Origin: Thioalkalivibrio nitratireducens
GTDB taxonomy: Bacteria > Pseudomonadota > Gammaproteobacteria > Ectothiorhodospirales > Ectothiorhodospiraceae
NCBI GenBank assembly: GCA_011390385.1
Contig: JAABSN010000009.1
Location: 1 to 41,219, forward strand
DNA length: 41,219 nucleotides
Reading direction: 5' to 3'
The notes under the pieces are model-generated. The model did not search any database. It was given only the letters and a program-made list of their open reading frames with translations, and was not told where the DNA came from. The position numbers were made by a program, and so were the translations under genes. This document shows, piece after piece, positions 24,025 to 32,706 of this stretch. Every line of letters starts with the position of its first letter. Position 1 is the first letter of the stretch.

Positions 24025-24772
24025 GCCGTTCCAACCGGTCCACGTCTTCCGGCGTATCCACACCCGGCGGGACTGTGGCGTCGACGATCCCCACCTGAAT
24101 CCAGGCGCCGATAGCAAGCGCCCGCAACTGTTCCAGCTGTTCCAGACGCTCCAGCGCTGTGGGTGGTTCAGCGGCAAGACGTTGCAGGAACCCGCCCCGA
24201 TACGCGTACAGACCGAGATGCCGCCGCGCCAGCGCAAGATCGGTCGCATACCCGAGGCGCCGCGCCTCGCGGTCCCAGGGGATGGGTGCGCGCGAGAAAT
24301 ACAGGGCACGACCACCGGCATCGGTCACCAGCTTGACCTGGTTCGGATCATTCAGGTCCGCATCCGAACGAATGGGCACGCCCAGCGTCGCCATATCGGC
24401 GCCAGGGTGACCCCGAAGCAGACCGGCGAGCCGGTTCAGCAACGAACCCGGTGTGAGCGGTTCATCCCCCTGAAGGTTGATCACACAGGTGGCGTCCGTC
24501 CAGCCCTCTGCGCGTGCCACCGCTGCGATTCGATCGGTGCCCGACGCCAGCGCGGCGTCGGTCCAGCGCGCCTCCGCACCATGGTGCAATGCCACGTCGA
24601 GCACGCGCTGGTCCTCGCTGGCCACGATCACCCGTTCGGCCCCGCTCTCCTGCGCGCGCATGATCACGTGCGCAATCAACGGACGTCCGGCGATGGCGAT
24701 CAGGGGCTTCCCCGGTAGCCGGGTCGAACCCATGCGCGCGGGAATCACGACGACGAACGGACCCGGATTCAT
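23999..24772 (-). CDS. kdsB: 3-deoxy-manno-octulosonate cytidylyltransferase
   Basis: KdsB activates Kdo with CTP to CMP-Kdo for the lipopolysaccharide inner core. The 257-aa length is normal. The N-terminal nucleotide-binding signature VVVIPARMGSTRLPGKPL is intact, and INLQGDEPL and the RAPIPWDR segment are typical. A GGGAAAGGG site precedes the ATG. It ends the envelope unit exbBD-lpxK-trm112-kdsB, but about 200 bp holding palindromic boxes and a REP-like element separate it from the Trm112 gene, so it may have its own promoter. Confidence 0.96.
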   Translation of the reverse strand: MNPGPFVVVIPARMGSTRLPGKPLIAIAGRPLIAHVIMRAQESGAERVIVASEDQRVLDVALHHGAEARWTDAALASGTDRIAAVARAEGWTDATCVINLQGDEPLTPGSLLNRLAGLLRGHPGADMATLGVPIRSDADLNDPNQVKLVTDAGGRALYFSRAPIPWDREARRLGYATDLALARRHLGLYAYRGGFLQRLAAEPPTALERLEQLEQLRALAIGAWIQVGIVDATVPPGVDTPEDVDRLERLMAATGLA

Positions 24773-24810
24773 CGACCCTTTCCCGTCCCACCACGAAGGG
24801 CGACTCCATT

Positions 24811-24846
24811 CAGGCGGTACCGCTCACTCAGGCGGTACCGCTCACC
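24811..24846. repeat. Tandem 18-bp repeat containing two GCGGTACCGC palindromes
   Basis: The unit CAGGCGGTACCGCTCACT occurs twice in direct succession (24811-24828 and 24829-24846; 17 of 18 bases identical). Each unit holds the perfect palindrome GCGGTACCGC (24814-24823 and 24832-24841). Placed 39 bp upstream of the kdsB start, they look like paired operator sites. Confidence 0.6.
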
Positions 24847-24849
24847 CCC

Positions 24850-24938
24850 GTCATCGCGAGGAGCGCAGCGACGTGGCGATCCATACGGCGCGGATCGTCC
24901 TGATGCCGCCTGGATTGCCGCGCTACGCACGCAATGAC
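24850..24938. repeat. REP-like palindromic intergenic repeat, copy 2
   Basis: Arms GTCATCGCGAGGAGCG (from 24850) and GGATTGCCGCGCTACGC...GCAATGAC (24912-24938) match copy 1 at 5365-5448 closely, while the loop differs. It lies between the Trm112 gene and kdsB. Confidence 0.7.
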
Positions 24939-24968
24939 GGGAGCAGCGATCCATACCAACCTCCACCG

Positions 24969-25166
24969 CTACTTTCCGCGCCAGCGCTCCTTCTCCTCTT
25001 CCGTCAGGACCCGCGCCTCATCCTCGAGCATCACCGGGATGTCATCGCGGATCGGGTAGGCCAGGCCCGCGGAAACCGAGATCAGTTCGCGGCCCTCGCG
25101 ATCATAGTGCAACGGTCCTTTCGTGACCGGGCAGACGAGAATGTCGAGCAGGCGCTTGTCCATCAT
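24969..25166 (-). CDS. Trm112-family small protein (YcaR-like)
   Basis: The 65-aa protein shows the family start [19 protein letters not shown] and the segment [13 protein letters not shown]. Trm112-family proteins are small zinc-ribbon-like partners that activate methyltransferases; in bacteria the gene usually lies between lpxK and kdsB, as here. Only one cysteine (in VCPVTKG) remains, so a full zinc site is absent, as in several bacterial members. The start follows lpxK by two bases, with a GGGG site upstream. Confidence 0.9.
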   Translation of the reverse strand: MMDKRLLDILVCPVTKGPLHYDREGRELISVSAGLAYPIRDDIPVMLEDEARVLTEEEKERWRGK

Positions 25167-25168
25167 TT

Positions 25169-26176
25169 TTACCCCAGGTATTTGAGCCGTACAGTCGTTT
25201 CGAGACGCCGCAGCAGCGCCTCCTCGAAGGCCTTGTCGGGCCGTGCAGAGACCGGCCAGAACCAATGGCGATCATCGGCGAAGTCGCGGCATTTTACGGC
25301 ATCCTTCTCGGTCATCAGTATCGGCCGCGAATCGCCGAAGCGGATATCCCGGGTACGGAACCGGTAATGATCGGGAAACGGATGCCGGATCACCTCCAGC
25401 CCCGCGGCCTCGAGCGCCACAAAAAATCGCTCGGGGTTGGCAATACCGGCGACGGCATGCACCGGTCCGTTACCCAGATCGCGCAGGCGCCGCGTGACAC
25501 CCGGGCTGACCACGCCATGGACGGTCCCGGATGGGACCAGCGTCATCAGATATTCACCGGGTTGCACGGGTCCGCCGGTGTTGACCACGAAGTCGGCCCG
25601 CTCGACAGAGGAGCGTGGCTCGCGCAACGGTCCGGCCGGGAGGCAAAGGCCGTTGCCGAAGCGACGCTGGCCGTCGAGCATCAGGATGCTGATATCACGC
25701 TGCAGCCCGTAATGCTGCAGGCCGTCATCCGAGATCACAACGTCGACACCCTGCTGTTCCGCCAGCGACCGGGCTGCCCGCAGCCGATCTCGGTCCACCC
25801 AGACCGGCACGCCCGTATTCCGCGCCAGCAGGACCGGCTCATCCCCGACGACCGCCGGGTCGGCACCCGGCCGCACCAGAAGACTGTCCTGTGCGTGACG
25901 CCGCCCATAACCGCGGCTGACGATACCCGGACGAAAGCCTGCGGCGAGGAGCCGGCGTGCCACCCATGCCGTCATCGGCGTCTTGCCGCTCCCGCCGATG
26001 CTCAGATTACCGACGACGATCACCGCCTTCAACGGCAGGAACACATGACGTTGCCTGTTTTCCGCCTGTGCACGCCGCCAGACGGCAACACCTGCGTAGA
26101 CCAGTGAAACCGGAAACATCATCGCCGCGAACGGTCCGCGATGCGTCCATTGCCGCCACAGCCATTGTTCTACCAC
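25169..26176 (-). CDS. lpxK: Tetraacyldisaccharide 4'-kinase
   Basis: LpxK phosphorylates the lipid A disaccharide at the inner membrane. The 335-aa protein has one N-terminal membrane helix ([13 protein letters not shown]) and the Walker A motif [12 protein letters not shown]. The segment IVSRGYGRR, the [11 protein letters not shown] motif and TEKDAVK are also present. The GTG at 26176 is chosen because it begins the usual N-terminus (VEQWLWRQW) and overlaps the stop of the upstream glycosyltransferase-like gene; longer in-frame extensions do not resemble the family. Confidence 0.95.
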   Translation of the reverse strand: MVEQWLWRQWTHRGPFAAMMFPVSLVYAGVAVWRRAQAENRQRHVFLPLKAVIVVGNLSIGGSGKTPMTAWVARRLLAAGFRPGIVSRGYGRRHAQDSLLVRPGADPAVVGDEPVLLARNTGVPVWVDRDRLRAARSLAEQQGVDVVISDDGLQHYGLQRDISILMLDGQRRFGNGLCLPAGPLREPRSSVERADFVVNTGGPVQPGEYLMTLVPSGTVHGVVSPGVTRRLRDLGNGPVHAVAGIANPERFFVALEAAGLEVIRHPFPDHYRFRTRDIRFGDSRPILMTEKDAVKCRDFADDRHWFWPVSARPDKAFEEALLRRLETTVRLKYLG

Positions 26177-27330
26177 GTCCAGACCCGGTCCATCAGCGCC
26201 GCCAGGTTGGTATCCACCCGCCGCCTCTCGTCCCAGAATCGTCGCCGCGCGGCATCGCCTTCGGCCCGCCGGCGGCTGAGATCGCCCCGGAGCTCGGACC
26301 AGCGGCGGATCACCTGATCGTTTTCCGACACAATGGGCGCCGGCACCCTCGCGTGTCCGGCGTCTGCACCCAGCGTCAGCGCACATCCGGACGCAAGCGC
26401 CTGCCAAAAAACGCCCCGCTCCGGCACGGCAAGGTGAGCCGCGGCCGCCGCGCTGGCCGCAGCTCCGAACCAGCGCTGGTCATCGACATGCAGCAGGGTG
26501 CCTCCCGGCAGGGGCTGACGATCCCACGTGCTGACCTTCACGGCATCAGTCCCTCCAGGATCTCCGGCATCGGTAAAACTGAACACCAGGATATCGGTCC
26601 GGGAGTGCTCCCAGCGACGCCAGGCGTCCTCCCACAGCGGCCACTGCTCGGACCGACCGTGCCACCACCACAGGCACCGTTCATTGCCACCGGTCAGCAC
26701 ACGCAGAACAACATCCACCTGCGCCTCGGCAAAGCGTGCCTGGGGATCCGCTGCCGGCATCCGCTCGCGAGCCGTTCCATGGTCCGACCAGTCCCGTTCG
26801 TTCGCCACCGAGATCGGCCAGACCATGCCCTCGGGAAGCGACACGGCCGGTGTCCCGACTGCAGCCACGGCAGCTCGCGTACGGGAAAGCAGATTCGTCG
26901 GCGGAACCGTCGTTTCGGCCAGAATGATTCCGCACGGCTGAAAGCGCGCGAGCACTCGCGCGACCACCCGAGGCCGATCACAGGGGCCATACCCGATACC
27001 GATCTTCGGCCAAGGCTGCAGTAGCTCCTTGAGCAGTTGCGGGTCGTCCTGTTCGAAGGTGAGCACAATACGCACGTCACGGCGCCGATCACGGACCGCC
27101 CCCAGCAACTCGACACCAAGGCGCAGAGCCGTGGCACCTGCACCGGCCTTGATCCATACGACCCGGCCGCGCCCGTCAGGCGGTGTCAGAAAGCCGAGCC
27201 GGGCCCGGGCGCGCCGGCCGTCGCCCACGCGATAGTCGCGCAGGACCGACCGCCAAACCGGCCAGAGCCCGGCACCATAATCGGAATCAGGCACTGGCTG
27301 CTGTGCCCGGGCCCATGCGATCGCGGTCAA
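26170..27330 (-). CDS. Kdo-transferase-like (WaaA-like) protein lacking the catalytic glutamate
   Basis: The 386-aa protein resembles the glycosyltransferase domains of Kdo transferase: VVWIKAGAGATALRLGVELL corresponds to the WIHA-S-GE region of WaaA, followed by VRIVLTFEQDD. A GYGPCDRP segment stands near 113-120. The glutamate that serves as catalytic base in WaaA is threonine here, and no clear N-terminal membrane anchor is seen. It may be an inactive or differently acting relative. Start and stop overlap exbD (ATGA) and lpxK, so it belongs to the envelope operon. The C-terminal part (YWQ-type binding region) is weakly conserved. Confidence 0.7.
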   Translation of the reverse strand: MTAIAWARAQQPVPDSDYGAGLWPVWRSVLRDYRVGDGRRARARLGFLTPPDGRGRVVWIKAGAGATALRLGVELLGAVRDRRRDVRIVLTFEQDDPQLLKELLQPWPKIGIGYGPCDRPRVVARVLARFQPCGIILAETTVPPTNLLSRTRAAVAAVGTPAVSLPEGMVWPISVANERDWSDHGTARERMPAADPQARFAEAQVDVVLRVLTGGNERCLWWWHGRSEQWPLWEDAWRRWEHSRTDILVFSFTDAGDPGGTDAVKVSTWDRQPLPGGTLLHVDDQRWFGAAASAAAAAHLAVPERGVFWQALASGCALTLGADAGHARVPAPIVSENDQVIRRWSELRGDLSRRRAEGDAARRRFWDERRRVDTNLAALMDRVWTW

Positions 27331-27752
27331 TCCCCATCGGCACCGCGGCCGATCGTGGCGATCGATACCGCCTTGATACCCAGCCGTCCGACGACATCGA
27401 GCACGGTCACCACTGCCTGATGCGTCGCATTGGCGTCAGCCCGGATCAGCAGCGGATCATCGGGACGGTCGCCGATCGCCTCTCGCAATACCCGCTCGAG
27501 CGTCTCAGGCTGTCGATTCACGAGTTCGCGGCCATCGACGTAGTACTCGCCTCTGGCGTCAATCAGTACGTCGATCCATGCCTGTTCCGCCGCGGCGGCC
27601 TCGCGGTCCGCCGCCGGGAGTTGCAACTGGATATCGGCGTGCCGATCGAAGGTCGTCGAAACCATGAAGAAGATGAGAAGCAGAAAGACCACGTCGATCA
27701 GCGGTGTCAGGCTGATACCCGCATCGTCTGTTCTGGGCCGGCGAAAGTTCAC
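27327..27752 (-). CDS. exbD: ExbD/TolR-family biopolymer transport protein
   Basis: The 141-aa protein has a short cytoplasmic N-terminus, one membrane helix (TPLIDVVFLLLIFFMVSTTF) with the proton-binding Asp20, and a periplasmic domain. With ExbB it forms a proton-driven motor that energises TonB or a similar partner; no tonB gene lies nearby. The ExbBD pair next to lpxK is common in gammaproteobacteria and may serve envelope export rather than uptake. It overlaps exbB and the WaaA-like gene by four bases each. Confidence 0.93.
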   Translation of the reverse strand: MNFRRPRTDDAGISLTPLIDVVFLLLIFFMVSTTFDRHADIQLQLPAADREAAAAEQAWIDVLIDARGEYYVDGRELVNRQPETLERVLREAIGDRPDDPLLIRADANATHQAVVTVLDVVGRLGIKAVSIATIGRGADGD

Positions 27753-28381
27753 GCACTGACTCCGGTCACGCTGCGCTCACCGTGAATCATTTCCACCAGC
27801 TTGACCGCTTCCATCTCCATTTCCAGCACCAGCTCATCGACACGGCCACGGAAATAGCGATGAAAGATCAGCGTCGGAATCGCCACACTGATCCCGGCCG
27901 CCGTGGTCACCAATGCCTGGGAAATCCCGCCCGCGAGATCGCGCGGGCTGCCGACCCCGATTTCGGTGATCACCGTGAACACCTCGATCATCCCCACGAC
28001 CGTCCCCAGCAGGCCCAGGAGCGGAGTGATCATCGCGATGGTGCCCAGCGTGTTGAGAAACCGTTCGAGCTCATGGGCCACCCGGCGCCCCGTTTCCTCG
28101 ATGGATTCCTTCATCACCTCGCGCGAGCGGTCCTGCGCGGCCAGGCCGGCTGCCAGCACCTGCCCGAGGGGCGAACCGGCGCGCGCGCGCTGCAAAACGA
28201 CGGCGCCGGTTCCGGGAGCCCGGCTGCGCGCCTGCTCCCATACTGTCATGAGCAGTCCGCGCGGAACCACCCGCGACCGGCGCAAGGCCCAGAGGCGTTC
28301 GAGCACGATGGCCATGGCAATCACCGAACACAGCAGGATCGGCACCATGAGCCAACCGCCCGCCCTTATGATTTCCAGCAT
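27749..28381 (-). CDS. exbB: ExbB/TolQ/MotA-family proton channel protein
   Basis: The 210-aa protein has three membrane segments: an N-terminal helix (GGWLMVPILLCSVIAMAIVL), a long cytoplasmic loop, and two C-terminal helices (TIAMITPLLGLLGTVVGMIE and ALVTTAAGISVAIPTLIF). The LLGLLGTVVGMI motif is the family signature. The start at 28381 is chosen for its very strong GGGGGAG site; upstream in-frame sequence does not look coding. It is the first gene of the envelope unit. Confidence 0.93.
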   Translation of the reverse strand: MLEIIRAGGWLMVPILLCSVIAMAIVLERLWALRRSRVVPRGLLMTVWEQARSRAPGTGAVVLQRARAGSPLGQVLAAGLAAQDRSREVMKESIEETGRRVAHELERFLNTLGTIAMITPLLGLLGTVVGMIEVFTVITEIGVGSPRDLAGGISQALVTTAAGISVAIPTLIFHRYFRGRVDELVLEMEMEAVKLVEMIHGERSVTGVSA

Positions 28382-28666
28382 TCCGATCTCCCCCGCTTGC
28401 TGGCGGAAGAGAGTACGCCGCCAGTCAGCGGATGATGATACCGCGCACCGGTAACGCAAGAAACACGAAGCAGGTGGATTGTCAGCGCAAATTGGACTGA
28501 CCATGGGGCCGGGGGAGCACGCGGGGCATCTATCCCCCGAAACCGGTGAAGGCTCTATTCCGGCGTCGGCCGCTCAACGATGGCAGCTCCGGGCACCATG
28601 AACGTTGGCAGCCTCGGGCACGTGCGCCTCTTCCTTGGGCCGAGGGTGTCGCAGCAAAGGTGTCTC
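28382..28666. other. Gap of 285 bp upstream of exbB
   Basis: No gene is seen. It must contain the exbB promoter and the end of the lipase-like transcript. A dyad CGGGGGA/TCCCCCG lies at 28510-28539 with a 16-base loop, and two near-copies of GGCAGCTCCGGGCAC occur at about 28580-28620. No clear -35/-10 pair or T-run terminator was found. Confidence 0.35.
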
Positions 28667-30136
28667 TCAATCAGTGTCGGCCTGGTTCTCATCCCGCACG
28701 CGCAACACCAGCTCCCCGCCCTGCAGATGGCGGGATTTCAATTCGAAGCGAATGTCGTCACTGCGCGGGTGCCGGGTACCCGCGCCGGGCAGATCGGAAT
28801 CCAGCGCGGTCCAGCGCGCACGCACCAGCCGACCCGCGCCACCGTCCTCGTCGCGGATACCTACGGTCAGTGTGTCCTGAAACAGATGCTCGCCGAAGTA
28901 GTGGTGGTCCCGCAGTACCCGGCGTTCGCGCACGTAGTGCGGCAACAGACGCAAACGGATCTGGAAATGGGAATAGCGCTCCCGGTTGCTCGGTCGGCGT
29001 GAACGCATCAGGTATGTCCGGAACAGGGTCTCGTGCCCGTTCTCCAGATCCCGGGCACCAACGGTCAGCGCCGAGCCATGTTCCTCGCGCTGATCGGTCA
29101 TCACGACCTGTTCACCGCGAATCAGCACCGTCGTCTCGATCAGCAGGAAGCGCAGGTCCTCGTCGCTCCGCAACGAATCCACCAGACGCACGCCCTCGAC
29201 GTCGATCGCCACACTGGTATCGCCGAACAGAAAGCGCTGCAGGTTCTGGTATCCCTCCTCGGAATTGACGATTCCCAGCGGCCCGCTATGGCTGCGGTAG
29301 ACAAAGGCGCGGCTGCTGCCGTGCACGTAGGCGTGATCCATCTGCACCAGGCCGTCGCTACCGGGACCCACCGCCAGGCGGGCCAGATTGTAGTCGGTAT
29401 GGTTCGTACCGATCAGCGAAAACACCCGCTCCACCGGAAAATCCTTGCCGATCTCGTTCAGGCGCCGTGCTTCCCGGTCCTCCGGGAAGTCCAGGTACTC
29501 GCGCATGCGTCCGGGGCCGAACGTATCGGAATCGTTGAGCCCGAGCAGATCGCGCACGCTGGTCATGAATCCCAGGCCGCGCCGGAAGTGAATCCCGCGA
29601 TGGGGCGTCGCATAGGTAAACAGGCGTGCCACGCGATCTTTGGCACGTTCCTTCAACACCCGCTGGATCAGCGACCGGCACACCAGCCCGCCCATGGAAT
29701 GGGCGACCAGATGCACCTGCTTGGCCGCAGTATTCCCGAGCACGAATTCCAGCAGCCGTCCCAGGTTTTCGCCCAGGATCTCGATATCGTCCCGGGCGCC
29801 GTCACCAACGCGTTCCGAGGTGCGGTCGTAATATCGGTAGATCCACAACGACCGCACCGGGAATCCGTCCTCCCGGTATCGTTCCTCCTCACCATTGAGC
29901 AGTTTCACGGCACCATCGTCGTCGACGCGGGCGAACAGGTCCGCATAGCCGTGATCCCGCATCAGACGGACCAGCGGGCTTTCGAAGATGAAGAAGTCGG
30001 GGTCGCCGTCCGGCCCGGTACGCACCTGGGTACTTCCCAGGTTGAACCCGTAGTACGGCAGGTTCACGGTGGACTCGACCGCACTCTTGTTGCCGGCGTA
30101 GCCCCTGACGTAAATGATTGGCAGATGCCTGTTCAT
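28667..30136 (-). CDS. Alpha/beta hydrolase, lipase/esterase-like, with a C-terminal extra domain
   Basis: The 489-aa protein begins with a strand and oxyanion region (PIIYVRGYAGNK) and has the nucleophile elbow AHSMGG with Ser147. The segment LFTYATPHRGIHF follows, as in triacylglycerol lipase or PGAP1-like proteins. The last 150 residues are rich in Arg and beta-strand pattern and may form a separate binding domain. No signal peptide is seen, so it is likely cytoplasmic. The ATG at 30136 is chosen for its GGGAGGG site. The substrate is unknown. It stands 95 bp from the GlcG-like gene on the same strand. Confidence 0.8.
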   Translation of the reverse strand: MNRHLPIIYVRGYAGNKSAVESTVNLPYYGFNLGSTQVRTGPDGDPDFFIFESPLVRLMRDHGYADLFARVDDDGAVKLLNGEEERYREDGFPVRSLWIYRYYDRTSERVGDGARDDIEILGENLGRLLEFVLGNTAAKQVHLVAHSMGGLVCRSLIQRVLKERAKDRVARLFTYATPHRGIHFRRGLGFMTSVRDLLGLNDSDTFGPGRMREYLDFPEDREARRLNEIGKDFPVERVFSLIGTNHTDYNLARLAVGPGSDGLVQMDHAYVHGSSRAFVYRSHSGPLGIVNSEEGYQNLQRFLFGDTSVAIDVEGVRLVDSLRSDEDLRFLLIETTVLIRGEQVVMTDQREEHGSALTVGARDLENGHETLFRTYLMRSRRPSNRERYSHFQIRLRLLPHYVRERRVLRDHHYFGEHLFQDTLTVGIRDEDGGAGRLVRARWTALDSDLPGAGTRHPRSDDIRFELKSRHLQGGELVLRVRDENQADTD

Positions 30137-30231
30137 GTCGCCCTCCCTGCTTGCGGGTCCGCCGCAGCGGCCCCGTTCCACTCATCCATGATCCGCCTGT
30201 ACGGCGCCATGCGTTGCCCTGCGAAAGCCGA

Positions 30232-30726
30232 TCAGATCATCTCCAGATCCATCAGGACCGCGTCAAGACCGGCCTGGGCGCATTCCTCGTCGACCATGCC
30301 ATCGGGAGCTCCGCTGACCCCGACCGCACCGTAGATCTTGCCGCCGGCCTCGATCGTCACCGAACCGGGCATGAATGCCAATCCCTCACCGAGGGTCGCC
30401 AAGGGGCTGTCGGCCCGTCCGGCGAGATCCGACCCCTTGGCATTGAACATGATGGCGGTGAAAGCCTTTTTCTCGCTGATGTTCAGCGTGATCGGCGGTG
30501 CGGTCGTATCGCGCATCTGGACCTGGGTGATTCCGCTGCGGTCGACCACCGTCACACCGATGGGGATGCCCTTTTCGCGGCAGGCGGCGACCGTCGCGGT
30601 GGCGATCGTGGCGGCCACGTCCATGCTCAGGCGATTGATCTGAACGACCATCGGATCCGAGGCCAGGGCCGTGGTCGAAGCCGCCATCGCCAACGCGGAA
30701 AGAAGGGCCTTGCTGATACTTTTCAT
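30232..30726 (-). CDS. Secreted GlcG/HbpS-family protein (haem-binding-like, DUF336)
   Basis: The 164-aa protein has a Sec signal peptide (MKSISKALLSALAMAAS then TTALAS, cleavage probably near residue 25). The mature part is of the GlcG/HbpS type: IPIGVTVVDRSGITQVQMRD, SEKKAFTAIMFN, and GKIYGAVGVSGAPDGMVDEECAQAGL. Members bind haem or cobalamin, or accompany degradative enzymes; the ligand cannot be told here. The start at 30726 is chosen for its AAGGA site and the signal peptide. It would act in the periplasm. Confidence 0.88.
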   Translation of the reverse strand: MKSISKALLSALAMAASTTALASDPMVVQINRLSMDVAATIATATVAACREKGIPIGVTVVDRSGITQVQMRDTTAPPITLNISEKKAFTAIMFNAKGSDLAGRADSPLATLGEGLAFMPGSVTIEAGGKIYGAVGVSGAPDGMVDEECAQAGLDAVLMDLEMI

Positions 30727-30826
30727 GGGGCTGTGTCCTTGTCGGTTCTTTGGAAGAGGAATCCAGATTAGAACGTACAGCTTCTCTCCATGCAACGGTC
30801 GCCACAACCCATTCGGGACCGGCAGC

Positions 30827-32449
30827 TCACTGACGGAAACGCGACCGCAGCCGCTCCAGATCCAGCTCGGTCCAGCCCTCCGGCTCGATCAACTCGTACC
30901 AGGCATCGATGTAATGCTCGGCCGCATAGGTATGCCCGAATCCCGGCGGTGCCGCTCCGGCGACCATGTCGGCCGCCAGTTGCAGCATGGTCACGATCGG
31001 GTACCAGCGCAGGTCCGGGGAGACGTCCGGGCCGCGAGGCTCCCGCATCCACGCCGGCTGACTGTAGACGGACTGTGGATCGAAAAACGTCACCGGGTCA
31101 CTGGCATACTGGAGATAGCCGATGCGGAACCGATCCCACTCCGGGCCGGCGGCGTCAAAGCCCTGCTCCTGGTTCATGAAGCGGACTACGGCACCGTCGC
31201 GAAAGCGCGGCAGCCACGCCGGCGAGCGGGGATCGCGGTCGCGGGTCACGCTGCGCCAGGTGTCACTGCGAAACGGTGGACCACTCCATAACGCGCCCTG
31301 GAACGGGTCGTTGATGATGTCGTAGACATCGAAGGAACGGTCGGAGTTGAGGGCACCGAGGCTCAGTCCATGCAGGTAGAGTTGCGGACGCCGTTGCCGC
31401 GGGAGCGAGGACCAGTAGCCATACACCTTGCCGAACAGGGCCCGCGCGGTTTCGACCCCGTATTCCCCCTCCACGATCAGCGACAACGGGCTGGGCAGAT
31501 AGGAGTACTGGGCGGCCACGGAGGCGATGTCACCGCGCTGCAGGTATTCCACGGTGTCCAGGCCGGCCGGATCCACCCAGCCGGTACCCGTGGGCGTGAC
31601 CAGAAGGAGAACCGAACGTTCGAAGGCCCCGACGCGTTTGAGCTCCTCCAACGCCAGCTGCGCGCGCTCTTCGGCGGTTTCGGCGCTATTCAGGCCCACA
31701 TAGACTCGGATCGGTGTAGGTGCAGCTTCGCCGTGAAAGGCGCCCAGCTCTGCCGCCGTCGGACCCGAGGAGATGAAGTTGCGACCCTGACGCCCCAGAT
31801 CCTGCCAATCGATGAAGGAGGCGACACTGCCGACCTGGATGGGATCCGCAGGTCGCGGCAAGTCACCCTGGATCAGGCCGTCGAGGTGCTGGTAGGAGTT
31901 GTCTGCCGCGCGCAGGGCGAGCGTGAAGATGACCCCGTCAATGACCGACCAGAACAGCGCCGCCGCGATCACGATGCCCACCACGTGGGACACGTGCGGC
32001 GCCACAAACCGCTGGAATCGCCTCGACAGGAACCGGAATGTCCGCTTGAACAGCCGTGCGACAAGCAACACCAGGGCAAAGATGAGCAGCGTCATCATCG
32101 CCACGGTGACCGGCTGCACCCCGCCGATCTCCTCCATTCCCATCAGGGTCCGCACCGAATTCTGCCATTCGGTGGCCTGCCAGAGGAAGGTGACCGCCAC
32201 CATCGCACAACCCAGGGCTGCCAGCAGTTTGATGATCCAGCCGATCCGGGGACCCGGGACCGGAAACTCCAGATAGTCCCACAGCCAGCGCCCGAAGAGG
32301 CCGACCGCATACCCGGCGCTGAAGGACACCCCGGCAATCAGCCCCTGAACCAATGGCGGACGCGGCACCAGGCTGGGCGTAAGGGAGAGTGCGAAGAGCA
32401 GCGTGCCCACCAGCAGCCCCACCACTGAAAACCGCCCGATCCATCGCAT
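30827..32449 (-). CDS. Membrane-anchored alpha/beta hydrolase (Abhydrolase_9 family)
   Basis: The 540-aa protein has several N-terminal membrane helices (about the first 170 residues, beginning GRFSVVGLLVGTLLF), then a hydrolase domain with the nucleophile motif LHGLSLGALNSD. This two-part structure matches the Abhydrolase_9 (DUF2319) family of unknown substrate. The start at 32449 is chosen because AGGAGGGG lies directly upstream; an ATG at 32473 would add eight residues but lacks a ribosome site. The catalytic domain should face the periplasm or cytoplasm depending on helix number, which is unclear. It ends 100 bp before the GlcG-like gene. Confidence 0.85.
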   Translation of the reverse strand: MRWIGRFSVVGLLVGTLLFALSLTPSLVPRPPLVQGLIAGVSFSAGYAVGLFGRWLWDYLEFPVPGPRIGWIIKLLAALGCAMVAVTFLWQATEWQNSVRTLMGMEEIGGVQPVTVAMMTLLIFALVLLVARLFKRTFRFLSRRFQRFVAPHVSHVVGIVIAAALFWSVIDGVIFTLALRAADNSYQHLDGLIQGDLPRPADPIQVGSVASFIDWQDLGRQGRNFISSGPTAAELGAFHGEAAPTPIRVYVGLNSAETAEERAQLALEELKRVGAFERSVLLLVTPTGTGWVDPAGLDTVEYLQRGDIASVAAQYSYLPSPLSLIVEGEYGVETARALFGKVYGYWSSLPRQRRPQLYLHGLSLGALNSDRSFDVYDIINDPFQGALWSGPPFRSDTWRSVTRDRDPRSPAWLPRFRDGAVVRFMNQEQGFDAAGPEWDRFRIGYLQYASDPVTFFDPQSVYSQPAWMREPRGPDVSPDLRWYPIVTMLQLAADMVAGAAPPGFGHTYAAEHYIDAWYELIEPEGWTELDLERLRSRFRQ

Positions 32450-32706
32450 GCGCCCGTCCCCTCCTGCGTTCATGCGACCAGAATATCCATCCTGCGCCCT
32501 GACCGAAACTCACGTCACGCGAGCAGGTCCTCGCGCACACCCTCTACGATTGCATCGCCATCCGGATCCATCTGCTGACCGTAGCGGTCCCACCGCGGTA
32601 CCGCCCACACCCCGGAGCGCGAGCACACAAACAGGCCCCGAAAGCATGAACCCGCCTCGGCAGAGCGGCAGATCTCACCGGGAAGCAGGCTTGTGCGACA
32701 AGCCGC
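32450..32706. other. Gap of 257 bp between rlmD and the Abhydrolase_9 gene, with one doubtful small frame
   Basis: On the minus strand a frame ending at 32515 reads WAVPRWDRYGQQMDPDGDAI and ends in VREDLLA. It looks more protein-like than random sequence. The frame is open well upstream but has no convincing start (a GTG at 32628 is possible). It could be a remnant or a very small gene. No terminator is obvious. Confidence 0.3.
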
